Both the position numbers and the translations under genes were made by a program. DNA of 24,026 bases from an uncultured Clostridia bacterium (GTDB lineage Bacteria > Bacillota > Clostridia > Christensenellales > Borkfalkiaceae), in NCBI GenBank assembly GCA_947629735.1, contig CANREX010000005.1, positions 1 through 24,026 on the forward strand, in the 5' to 3' direction. This document shows, piece by piece, positions 1 through 8,600 of the stretch. The notes under the pieces were generated by a model, which was given only the letters and a program-made list of their open reading frames with translations, ran no database searches and was not told the DNA's origin. How positions within the stretch are numbered: the stretch's first letter is position 1; every line of letters begins with the position of its first letter.

Positions 1-1
1 A

Positions 2-814
2 AACGACACTTCCTTCCACGCCGAACTTTCCGCGGCGTTGGCAGACGAAAAGATAGACTACTACGACATCACCAAGGTAGACTACAAGGAGTTTTTTGCT
101 CAGCTGAAAGAGGGCGAGGGCATTATCGTCATCGGCGGCGACGGAACGATAAACCGCTTCGTCAACGACACGGACGGATTGGATATCACCGCGCCCGTCT
201 ACTACTATGCGGCGGGGTCGGGGAACGATTTCTGGACGGATATAGGCAAGAAAATAGGCGATAAGCCCGTGGAGCTCGCCCAATACATACGCGATTTGCC
301 CACCGTCACCGTAAACGGCAAGCAACAAAAATTTATAAACGGCGTTGGCTACGGCATCGACGGCTACTGCTGCGAGGTGGGCGACAAGCTCAAAGCCGAG
401 AACAAAAAGGTCAACTACACCTCGATCGCGATAAAGGGACTGCTGTTCAAGTTTAAACCCGCCAATGCGGAAGTCACCGTGGACGGCGTCACGAAAAAGT
501 ACAAAAAAGTGTGGATAGCGCCTACTATGAACGGCAGACTGTACGGCGGCGGCATGATGCCCACCCCCGCGCAGGACAGACTGAACGCCGAGCGCACCCT
601 CTCCCTTTGCGTGTTCCACGGAAGCGGGAAGCTGCACACGCTGATGATTTTCCCCTCGCTTTTCAAGGGCGAGCACATAAAGAAGAAAAAGCATGTGGAC
701 GTGCTCTGCGGCAAGGAGATTACCGTGAAGTTCGACAAGCCCTGCGCGCTGCAAATAGACGGCGAGACGATACTGAACGTCACCGAATACACCGCAAAAA
801 GCGCAAAGAATTAA
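2..814 (+). CDS. Diacylglycerol kinase family lipid kinase (5' truncated by window edge)
   Basis: The reading frame is open from base 2, so the gene begins outside the window; the TTG at 38 is only an internal codon. About 270 residues are visible. Near visible residue 45 is the glycine-rich nucleotide-binding signature IGGDGTINRFVN, followed by GSGNDF near residue 72. Both are hallmarks of the DAGK catalytic family (DgkB, YegS, LCB5-like), which phosphorylates lipid substrates such as diacylglycerol at the membrane. Families of this type are about 300 residues long, so only a short N-terminal piece should be missing. It ends with a YegS-like C-terminal beta domain (KEITVKFDKPCALQIDGE). No functional link to the pectin genes is visible: it is on the opposite strand, with more than 900 bp of repeats between. 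The family is certain; the exact lipid substrate is not. Confidence 0.88.
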   Translation, partial: NDTSFHAELSAALADEKIDYYDITKVDYKEFFAQLKEGEGIIVIGGDGTINRFVNDTDGLDITAPVYYYAAGSGNDFWTDIGKKIGDKPVELAQYIRDLPTVTVNGKQQKFINGVGYGIDGYCCEVGDKLKAENKKVNYTSIAIKGLLFKFKPANAEVTVDGVTKKYKKVWIAPTMNGRLYGGGMMPTPAQDRLNAERTLSLCVFHGSGKLHTLMIFPSLFKGEHIKKKKHVDVLCGKEITVKFDKPCALQIDGETILNVTEYTAKSAKN

Positions 815-838
815 GGAAATAAGTTAAATTGCAAGGAA

Positions 839-866
839 AGGCGGCGCGAGTGCCCTCGCGCCGCCT
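839..866 (+). terminator. Probable terminator of the lipid kinase gene
   Basis: A perfect 12-bp GC-rich stem (839-850 with 855-866) and a 4-base loop lie 25 bp after the stop codon. The following bases are A/T-rich (atattatt) rather than a clean T run, so efficiency is uncertain. Confidence 0.6.
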
Positions 867-970
867 ATATTATTGCATATAAGTGATGGCTTTTTATGCG
901 GGCATTAGCCCCTTTTTTGCCGCCACTATTTTTACTGTCACCCTGCTGTCGGGCTAATGCCCAACCCTGC

Positions 971-1000
971 TGTCATTCTGCCCGAGGGCGTTAGCGCGAC
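971..1000 (+). repeat. Interspersed repeat, family R2 (short copy)
   Basis: This copy carries the core TGTCATTCTGCCCGAGGGCG followed by a ttagc...cgac tail. Closely related copies occur at 9204-9233, 9241-9270 and about 23698-23717, and in inverted orientation at 1186-1215. All are non-coding. Confidence 0.7.
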
Positions 1001-1011
1001 CGCTCTCCTAT

Positions 1012-1064
1012 TGTCATTCTGAGCGGAGTGAACGTAGTGAACGAAGTCGAAGAATCCGGAATTT
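1012..1064 (+). repeat. Interspersed repeat, family R1 (left half)
   Basis: It begins TGTCATTCTGAGCGGAGTG and ends AAGAATCCGGAATT. It is nearly identical to 1221-1272 (one base different), with further copies at 9337-9388 and 23737-23781. No R1 right half (ending CGGAATGACA) directly follows; an inverted R2 copy comes next. Confidence 0.75.
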
Positions 1065-1086
1065 CATTGCGGTTAGGAATTTCTTA

Positions 1087-1215
1087 TGCGGCATACCCCC
1101 GCCAGACCCGTTCGACTGCAATCGCCTTACGGCTCGTTCCGCTTTGTGAAAATTTTTGCTTGCTCGCAAAAATTTTCTACAAACCGTCGGGCTAACGCCC
1201 TCGGGCAGGGTGACA
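1087..1215 (-). repeat. Inverted R2 repeat with long internal hairpin
   Basis: Positions about 1134-1215 are close to the reverse complement of 9241-9320. They include the gcccgagggcg core, the aaaccgtcgggc box and a hairpin. The hairpin at 1148-1177 has perfect 12-bp arms (GAAAATTTTTGC / GCAAAAATTTTC) and a 6-base loop. In the other copy (9279-9308) the stem has one mismatch and a different loop, which suggests the structure is conserved. Confidence 0.7.
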
Positions 1216-1220
1216 CCCCT

Positions 1221-1369
1221 TGTCATTCTGAGCAGAGTGAACGTAGTGAACGAAGTCGAAGAATCCGGAATTATTAAGTGAATAAGTCGTTTCAAAGTTA
1301 CTCCATACCACCACCATGGGATTTCTCGCTCTATCGAACGCAACGCGTTCTTAATCGCTCGGAATGACA
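1221..1369 (+). repeat. R1 repeat, full element with terminal inverted repeats
   Basis: It starts TGTCATTCTGAG and ends CTCGGAATGACA, so the ends are inverted repeats with one mismatch. It has no coding capacity. The internal part before the right end differs from the copy at 9337-9454; the right end here carries an extra hairpin (cgaacgcaacgcgttc). Confidence 0.7.
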
Positions 1370-1395
1370 GCTTTTTAATGAGCGTTTCCCCTATA

Positions 1396-1522
1396 TTCCC
1401 CCACCTCGGGGTGGGGAAATTAAAAAAGGGACAGGGATAATCTTTACCGCATTATAATAACTTTTGCTAACGCAATTCCACCTGTTTTCTCGGCAAATGT
1501 AAGGTCAACATTTGCCGAGAAA
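1396..1522. repeat. Two non-coding hairpins in the left intergenic region
   Basis: One hairpin at about 1396-1418 has arms TTCCCCCACC/GGTGGGGAA with one bulge and resembles the hairpin at 23961-23994. A second at 1486-1522 has perfect 15-bp arms and a 7-base loop. No gene adjoins them directly and no clear T tract follows, so their role is unknown. Confidence 0.55.
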
Positions 1523-1673
1523 GCCCTCTACCTCACGAAAATTTTGCGCCTTATTATCTGAAACATTTAAAATAAGGTGCGCAAACCGTCGCTTTGCTCG
1601 GGCGCAGCGCACGGGCTGCGCGAGAATTTTGTGAACTTGTATTGCGCCGCTTATCTGCGTCTAGCGGCAGCGT

Positions 1674-1715
1674 GCGAATGGGGGCGGCGATTAAAAAATC
1701 GCCGCCCCCATTCGC
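1674..1715. repeat. Perfect 19-bp-arm hairpin downstream of the pectate lyase gene
   Basis: The arms 1674-1692 and 1697-1715 pair perfectly around a 4-base AAAA loop. It is preceded by tagcggcagcg at about 1662, which also precedes the hairpin at 9685-9724 behind the GH105 gene. The two operon ends therefore share a tail structure. Confidence 0.7.
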
Positions 1716-1716
1716 G

Positions 1717-1750
1717 AAAAAAAAAGCGGCGCGCCTTTCGGCGCGCCGCT
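1717..1750 (-). terminator. Intrinsic terminator of the pectate lyase transcript
   Basis: Read on the minus strand, an 11-bp perfect stem (1740-1750 with 1725-1735) and a 4-base loop are followed by nine T. It lies 18 bp after the stop codon at 1769. This is a textbook rho-independent terminator. Confidence 0.9.
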
Positions 1751-1768
1751 CCCCATTTACCTGCAAAA

Positions 1769-4700
1769 TTATTTGAGCCTTACATAAGGTGCAGCGTATT
1801 CGGTATCACCCTCGTTGGAAATGAATTCCCAGACCTTTTCCATGTCGAAACCGAGGTTGAGAATGAAGTAGTTGGTCGTCTTGCTCGTGAAGAAAGTCGT
1901 GATAGCGACGTCAACTTCGTAATCGGAGTTGTGCTCTTCGAAGAGAGCTATGCAGCCTTCAACTCTCATATCGGCGTTAGCCGCGTAGTTGCCGACCATG
2001 CCGGAGCAGTTCTTCTGTGCAACTTCAACCAATTCTCTCGGTTCAGCGTAGTAGAAAGATCCGAGGCTGAGGCACTGCTTTATTCTCGTCAAGCCCGTGC
2101 CGGTGAAGCCGCCTATCATACCGCCCGCGCGCTTCAAGCAGCTTATGTCGCCGTCGTAGTAGCAGTGCTCGATATAGAGCTCGTCGCCCTTGTTTCTATC
2201 GTCGCTTCTGCCGATTATGCCTCCGCAGTAGTCGCCCGATTCGATTCTCGCGCGCACGTAGCAATCGGAGATATGGACGACGTTGTAGCCGTTCGCGTTG
2301 CCCGCCTGAATGAAGCCGACTATGCCGCCCGACCTGTCGCCGACGATCTTCCACTTGTTTTCATAGAAAGTCGTATCCGCTTTGTAGTCGTCGCAGCGGA
2401 CATATTTGCCCTCGACCAATTCATAGTACTTGCCGCGCTCGAAATTCTGTGCGGTGGGCGCTGCGGTGACTTCAACATACTCGTCGTCGTTGATGACCTC
2501 TACCCTGTCGATATAGGTGTTGGCGTAGCTGTCGCCCTTGGCGATTATCTGACCGACAAGCGCGCCGACCCTCTGCGTGGAGGTAATCTTCACGTTGTGA
2601 ATCTTGACATTGGAGACATAGCCGCCGTACATCAACGCGATTATGCCCGTCTTGGGACCTGCGTCGGAGATTCTGATATTTTCGAACGTCACGTTCATTA
2701 TCGTGCCGCCCTTGACCTGCCTGAATATGCCCTCGCCGGGGATATTGTCGTGCTTGGTATCGGTCGTGTTGGAGAGCTCGACATTTTTAAGCGTGTAGCC
2801 CATTCCGTTGAACGTACCTATGAAATCGGTGGTAGTCGTCTTGACTGAGCCTCCGAAGTCTATATCGTTTTTGAGGATATAGATAGTCGTCGAATTGTTA
2901 TTCGCAAGCATGTCTTCGAACTGCGCTTTCGTGCTTATTTCGACAACGGATACGGAAACTTTGCCGGGCGTTGTCATCGTGGTCTCGCCTGCGAGGTTCT
3001 TCATCACGTAGTAAATATCGTACGCCGCGCTGTTTTCCTGGGGGATATTGAAGAATACCGACGTATCGCGGAACTCGTTTTCTATACCTTTGGAGATGAC
3101 TTCATCCGCCGTGGGAGCAGCCGCAGTCTCGCCCGCCGGAACGGTGTAAACATAGAGCTTGCCCGTAGGCGAAGTAACTCCGCCTTCGATGGAGAAGCCG
3201 TTCTTGTTTACGGTTATAACGGGAGTGCCCGAGAACTTGACCTGAGCGTCTTTCGCCGCGACGAAAATGCGGTAAGACATCTGCTCGGTGGAAGGCGCAA
3301 GACCCGAGCCGTCGGCGGATTTTGCAAGCTGAACGGAGTCTTTAAGGGTAACCGTTTCGGTGATTTCCCAAATGCCGGCAACTCTCGCGTCGAACGCGTC
3401 CTTGGTTTCATAGCCGCCCGCCGCTGCGTCCTTGGAGAAGTCGGGGTTATCGGTGGTCGCGTGCTTGAAATAGGTCTGCCTCGTGTAATAAGAGGAGTCG
3501 ATTATCGCGCCGCTGTTGGAAGTATCGTTCAAGACCGCGGGGCGCTGAATTCTGTACGAATTTGCCGTTTCACCCATGTCTACTATCATCGCGCCGTTCT
3601 TATCGAGCCCTTCGATGACGAAACCGCCTATGCGATAGGTGTTCTTCTTGACGGTGACGTCGAATGACTTCTGCAAGCTGACGTCGCCCATCGTCACGGT
3701 TGCGGTCAGCGTGACCGTTTTATCCCCTTCCGCGGGGCGAAGAACCTGAATCTTGACGTCCTCGTGCTGGGAGAAGGAAGTGCCCTTCTCGTCGGTAACT
3801 TTGAGCACGTTTTCATCGCTCGAAGCCCACGTTATGTTGGCTTTGAGCATCTTCGTCACAGCCTTGAAGTCCTGATAGCAGGCTTCCGTCCTGACGGGAA
3901 TATACAGCATTTTCTGAACCGCGGTGGCGACCGCTTCGTCGGAGCTTGCGCAGTCCTTCAAATCGACGTAGTCGTAGTGCTTATAATCATCCCAGCTCGC
4001 CTTGTTGACGAACGAACCGTAAGTGGAAGCGCCGTCCTTCTGCGCGAGCAAATCGCCCATATTTACGGACAAATCGGCGTTGCGGCAGTCAAAGTGCACC
4101 GTCTTGCTGAGTCCCGCGTTCATCTTGGGGATTTCCTTGAATATCGCAGTATCCGCAAGAAGCGTGCCCGACGTGCCATAGTCGCCCGTCTTGGTGTTGT
4201 ATTCGTCCTGACCGGAGACGGTGAACGTCACCCACTGTTCGTTGACTTTGCCGCTCAACTTGCTGTTTTCAACCGTTCCGCGGTAAGCGTCGGGGTTGAC
4301 GTTTACATTGCTCGCCGTTACGACCGAAAGGGTGTTGGCGACGTGGTTATAAGAATAGGTCTGGCGCGCAAGGTCGATATTTGCGCACTCGTCCGCGCCC
4401 GTCTTGCCGTAGGCTATGTAGCCGAACTCGGGGCTGTCGGGGTTGTTGTTCACGGAAGCGCCGTTATTGTAGGAAGTAACGCCGTTTATGGTGATAACGC
4501 CGGGGTTGGAGTTATCGGTAACGCCGTGCATGCGGTTGTGGAAGGAAAGGCAGTTTTCAAGCAGAACTTCGCCTTCCATTACCGAGCCGCCGAGCTTAAA
4601 GCCGTTGCCGTCGCCGTCGCGCGTGGTGTAAGAATTGCTTATCGCTTCCTTATATGCGGGCTTGAACTTGGGGAACTTCGCGTTGAAGTCATCCTGCGTT

Positions 4701-5569
4701 TCCATTATAAAGCCGTTTTCAAACGCCACGCAGTTGTACATTATGACCTGTCCGATATTGCCCGAATCGGTCTTGGCGTACAAGTCCCAACCGTCGTCGG
4801 AGTTGCGGTACGCAATGCAGCCGTCGAAAACGTTGCCGTAACCTACGGTGAGCTTAGCCGCGAAACCATCCGCGTTCTCGCCGTACGTTTCATTGTCGTA
4901 GTTATTGTAAGAGGTGCAGTTTTTGATGAGGTTGTAGTGCGGCCACTGATTTATGTTGCTGTAATCGCTGTAACTTCTGCCGAGCTGCAAGCCCGTGTCG
5001 CGGTTATCGTAGAATTCGCAATTCTGAACGACATTATAGCTGCCGCCTATGTACAGACCGTTGTCGCCCGCGCCGCAGATATCTATGCTGTCCCAAATGT
5101 AGTGGTCGCCGTAGATCTGCACGCCGCGGTTAAGGGAAGAAAATTCCATTTCATAGAATTTCAACGTCGCCTTTTTTGTAGGGTCTGCGTTTTTAATGGT
5201 GATGGGCTGCTTGTAAGTGCCGCTCGCCAACATGATGATACGGTCGCCCTCTTCCATTATGTAGTCGCCGGGCATAACCATGACGGTATCGCCCGCCTGC
5301 ACGGTGTCGTTAGCCGCAACGCCCTTGGTATTCAACAGTCTGTGAATATTCATGGGGTCTTCCTGAGTGCCCGCCGCGTCGTCTTTGCCGTCGGGCGAGA
5401 CGTAATAGGTGACGGGCGTTCTCTCTTCGGGCTCATTGCCGGAAGGATTTTTGCCGGAAGGATCTTTGTCCTTGGTGCAGCCCGCCGCGATAAAGCAACC
5501 TAAGGAAGCAATCGCGGTAACGGCTATGGCGGCTAACCTTATCAACTTCTTTTTGGATAATTTTTCCAT
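1769..5569 (-). CDS. Secreted PL9-type pectate lyase lipoprotein with Ig-like and GLUG-like C-terminal regions
   Basis: The likely start is the ATG at 5569, preceded by AAGGTGG and followed by a lipoprotein signal ending IAAGC (Cys31), giving 1266 residues; the longer frame to 5626 adds 19 residues before the signal. Residues about 50-500 form a right-handed beta-helix. NADG (Asp234) and NSDDGWDL (Asp258, Asp259, Asp262) reproduce the spacing of the four calcium-binding aspartates I recall for Dickeya Pel9A. GNGFKLGG (Lys near 325) supplies the expected catalytic base, after a segment about 27 residues longer than in Pel9A. It should cut de-esterified homogalacturonan by beta-elimination outside the cell. 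Residues about 530-640 look like an atrophied bacterial Ig domain. Residues about 900-1266 carry repeated GGxVG-like strands (GGIVG, GGIIG, GGMIG, SGMVG), typical of GLUG motifs. It is the last gene of a two-gene unit and has its own terminator. Confidence 0.87.
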   Translation of the reverse strand: MEKLSKKKLIRLAAIAVTAIASLGCFIAAGCTKDKDPSGKNPSGNEPEERTPVTYYVSPDGKDDAAGTQEDPMNIHRLLNTKGVAANDTVQAGDTVMVMPGDYIMEEGDRIIMLASGTYKQPITIKNADPTKKATLKFYEMEFSSLNRGVQIYGDHYIWDSIDICGAGDNGLYIGGSYNVVQNCEFYDNRDTGLQLGRSYSDYSNINQWPHYNLIKNCTSYNNYDNETYGENADGFAAKLTVGYGNVFDGCIAYRNSDDGWDLYAKTDSGNIGQVIMYNCVAFENGFIMETQDDFNAKFPKFKPAYKEAISNSYTTRDGDGNGFKLGGSVMEGEVLLENCLSFHNRMHGVTDNSNPGVITINGVTSYNNGASVNNNPDSPEFGYIAYGKTGADECANIDLARQTYSYNHVANTLSVVTASNVNVNPDAYRGTVENSKLSGKVNEQWVTFTVSGQDEYNTKTGDYGTSGTLLADTAIFKEIPKMNAGLSKTVHFDCRNADLSVNMGDLLAQKDGASTYGSFVNKASWDDYKHYDYVDLKDCASSDEAVATAVQKMLYIPVRTEACYQDFKAVTKMLKANITWASSDENVLKVTDEKGTSFSQHEDVKIQVLRPAEGDKTVTLTATVTMGDVSLQKSFDVTVKKNTYRIGGFVIEGLDKNGAMIVDMGETANSYRIQRPAVLNDTSNSGAIIDSSYYTRQTYFKHATTDNPDFSKDAAAGGYETKDAFDARVAGIWEITETVTLKDSVQLAKSADGSGLAPSTEQMSYRIFVAAKDAQVKFSGTPVITVNKNGFSIEGGVTSPTGKLYVYTVPAGETAAAPTADEVISKGIENEFRDTSVFFNIPQENSAAYDIYYVMKNLAGETTMTTPGKVSVSVVEISTKAQFEDMLANNNSTTIYILKNDIDFGGSVKTTTTDFIGTFNGMGYTLKNVELSNTTDTKHDNIPGEGIFRQVKGGTIMNVTFENIRISDAGPKTGIIALMYGGYVSNVKIHNVKITSTQRVGALVGQIIAKGDSYANTYIDRVEVINDDEYVEVTAAPTAQNFERGKYYELVEGKYVRCDDYKADTTFYENKWKIVGDRSGGIVGFIQAGNANGYNVVHISDCYVRARIESGDYCGGIIGRSDDRNKGDELYIEHCYYDGDISCLKRAGGMIGGFTGTGLTRIKQCLSLGSFYYAEPRELVEVAQKNCSGMVGNYAANADMRVEGCIALFEEHNSDYEVDVAITTFFTSKTTNYFILNLGFDMEKVWEFISNEGDTEYAAPYVRLK

Positions 5570-5612
5570 GTTTCCACCTTGTTTTATTTTTACTGATTTC
5601 AACAAGCCGTCG

Positions 5613-5641
5613 CTCTCAACGGGCATTTCCCCCGTTGAGAG
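5613..5641. other. Hairpin between the two secreted lipoprotein genes
   Basis: Arms 5613-5623 and 5631-5641 pair perfectly (11 bp, 7-base loop). Only the plus-strand side is followed by a T-rich tract (5644-5670). On the strand of the flanking genes it lacks a T tail, so there it would be a stabilising or processing hairpin rather than a terminator. Confidence 0.55.
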
Positions 5642-5688
5642 TGACTTTTTGCTTTGTTTTTTTGGTTTTTTGGGGTTAATGGCGTTCC

Positions 5689-8600
5689 TTATGCCTTTGC
5701 TGCCTCAATACCGAAGAGGTAAAGCCTTATGCCTTCGCTATCGCCGTATGCGTTGAGGGATAATACGTCGCCCTTTTCCAACGTTACTTCCAAAACGGTG
5801 GGTGCTTTGCGATCGCTACCCGACGCAACTTCCGTTTCTGCGCCGCTGCCTATCTTGTAGCACAACTTACCTGTCTTTTGAGAGTTGTAGTTGTCATTGC
5901 AGGTTACAACATAGAGTTTGAGCGTTATCTTCTCTTTTGCCGTAATCTCTATTGCAGAGGTTCTGTCTGCCGTGCCCGCTTTCGATGTTTTAAGGGTACG
6001 TAAACCTGTCTTCCAAACCTTTTCTGTGCCGTCAGACAAAGTGTTTTTAACTTCGCCCTTCTTAATGCTGCTCTTGCCCGCATTGTCGCCCGTGCCGTCT
6101 TCAAAGTATTCCATTGCGCCTTTCGCAACTGCTTTGAACAAGCTGTCATCTGTAATCGTGCCGTCTGCCGCAACGTTAACGTCTGCCGGCAATGTATCGG
6201 GTGCAAGGAATTGCTGGCTTGAAACCGCCTCGCCTTCTGCCTCAATACCGAAGAGATAAAGCCTTATGCCTTCGCTATCGCCGTATGCGTTGAGGGATAA
6301 TACGTCGCCCTTTTCCAACGTTACTTCCAAAACGGTGGGTGCTTTGCGATCGCTACCCGACGCAACTTCCGTTTCTGCGCCGCTGCCTATCTTGTAGCAC
6401 AACTTACCTGTCTTTTGAGAGTTGTAGTTGTCATTGCAGGTTACAACATAGAGTTTGAGCGTTATCTTCTCTTTTGCCGTAATCTCTATTGCAGAGGTTC
6501 TGTCTGCCGTGCCCGCTTTCGATGTTTTAAGGGTACGTAAACCTGTCTTCCAAACCTTTTCTGTGCCGTCAGACAAAGTGTTTTTAACTTCGCCCTTCTT
6601 AATGCTGCTCTTGCCTGCGTTGTCGCCCGTGCCGTCTTCAAAGTATTCCATTGCGCCTTTCGCAACTGCTTTGAACAAGTTGTCGTCTGTAATCGTGCCG
6701 TCTGCCGCAACGTTAACGTCTGCCGGCAATGTATCGGGTGCAAGGAATTGCTGTGTAGAAGAAGTAGAAGCCTTCGTTATCTTCAAATCACAAGTTGCGG
6801 TGTAGGTTGCAGTCTTGGTGGCGTCGCTCTTGTCGGTAACCGTTACGTTGAACGTAACTTCATATTCGCCGACGGGGATATCTGTACCCGCTTCCGCGAT
6901 AGCTGTTTCCGCGCCGCCTGCCTTGGGCTTGTAGGTAACGGAAGTTATCGCTACGTTTACGTTGGTGTTTTCGCCTACGGTAGTAAGGGTGAAGCTATCC
7001 CACTTGATATTTACTTTGCCGTCGGCTGTCTTAACCATGGTATCAACGTCGCCTTTCAACGCTACGGTAACGCTGTCTACGCCTACTGCGTTGACGACCT
7101 TGATCTTGTAAGAGCCTGTAACAGCTTCGTCGTTATACTTAACCGTTACGGTGTTCTCGCCGAGGGTGATTATATCCGCGGTGAGTTCGGTAGTATCGGG
7201 GGTAAGCTGAGTTGTGCCTATCCAATAGGTCAAGCCCGTGGTGAGTTCTTCAACCGTCTTCTTTGCGGTGTTATGGGCAATGAATATACCTTCTATCGTG
7301 TAACGCTGTTCAACGGTAAACTTCGCGCCGAGGTCGAATTCCTGTACATAAGCCGCTTCGGAGGTGTCGTCCTCGTGAGATACGTCTATCTTCGCCAACT
7401 CTTTCGCGCCGTCTTCCAAAGTTACGTTATCGCCCGCTTCCTCGAATTCGGTGGAAAGCTCGATATAATAGAAGTACGCGTTTTGGTTATTCGCGGTGGT
7501 TATCCAATACGTGCCCGCCTCGCTGAGGTTGACTACCATCTTCTGAATTGCCTGACCGCCGTCTGCCGCGCCCGAAGCTACGGTGTTTTTAGCTATCGGA
7601 GTTGAGCTTGTGGTAAGCGTGGAGATGTCGCCGCCCGCAACAGTGGAATTGAATACCGAAACGCCGCGCTCGTCATTGCTGCTGTTTCTGCTCCAATAAA
7701 TCGTGAGCTTTGCCGCGCCTTCGGTGGTGAGTATGAAGTACCTCTGGTTGGTCTGCAACGCGCCTGCTGCGGTGAACGTTGCACCCGCGAAAGGCGCACG
7801 CATTTTGAAGTACTTGCCGTCACATTCGTTAGCCCTATTGTTGCTGTTGGCTTCCGCTTTCAAGCCGCGCGCTTCAAGTTTGGTTGTGCCGCCCGCGCTT
7901 TCGAACAACGTTACGGGAGACGTAGGCGCTTCCGCAGTGCCGGGCTCTTGCGTAGCTATATCGCCGTTGTAGTTGTTGAAGTTTACGGCGTAGGTCTCTA
8001 TGCGGAGGTTGGAAGCGGTTATGGTTACCGTTACGCTGCCCGTTATTTTGCCGCTCGTCAAAGTGACGGTCTGCTCGCCTACCTTTGTGGTATCCATCGA
8101 TATGGTTACAGGCTCGGTGTAGTCCATCTTGTCGCCGTTGGCAAGCGTTACTTCGTACTTCCAGGTAGAGCTTATCTTATCCTGTACGGAAGCGGGCTGA
8201 GTCTTTGTGCCTTCCTTGACCGCAAGCGAATCAGCCTTTATGGGGTTGTTTATCTTGACGGTGGCGGCTGCTACCAAATCTTCGGGGATATAGTCCGAAC
8301 CCGTCGCCATGGTCACGTTCTGCACGCTTGCGTTTATCTTGTACTCGCCGTCCTTGGTTATATTCTCCCAAGAGGATACGGGCGTGCCGTCCGCCATTGT
8401 GAGCGTGAGAACGAGGTTCGCCGCGGGGACTTCATCGCCTTTTTCGTTATTTGCGCCCTTGGTGAAGTAGACCTTGACGTCGCTCTTCGCTATCGTGCAG
8501 GATTTATTTGTTTCGCTGAGCGTTACTTCCGCGCTTCCCGCATACTCTACGAGGAGACCTGTTACGTCTGCGGGCACTTCAAATGTGGTTGCGGGTTTAT

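Noticed and set aside
871..1560. Small open frames in the left repeat region (for example 1014-1343 and 1086-1277)
   Set aside because: They run through the R1 and R2 repeats, have no ribosome binding site and no family resemblance.
1577..2848. 423-codon open frame on the plus strand opposite the pectate lyase gene, and similar long frames at 3764-5503 and 6748-7605
   Set aside because: Their translations are low-complexity, Val/Arg/Ala-rich mirrors of the genes on the other strand; no ribosome binding site, no recognisable domain. They follow from codon bias of the real genes.
5570..5626. N-terminal extension of the pectate lyase to 5626
   Set aside because: It would put 19 polar residues before a clean lipoprotein signal, and AAGGTGG sits right before the ATG at 5569.
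5701..6753. Insertion sequence or two separate genes causing the duplication
   Set aside because: The duplication is in frame, encodes one module, has no transposase and keeps the reading frame intact.
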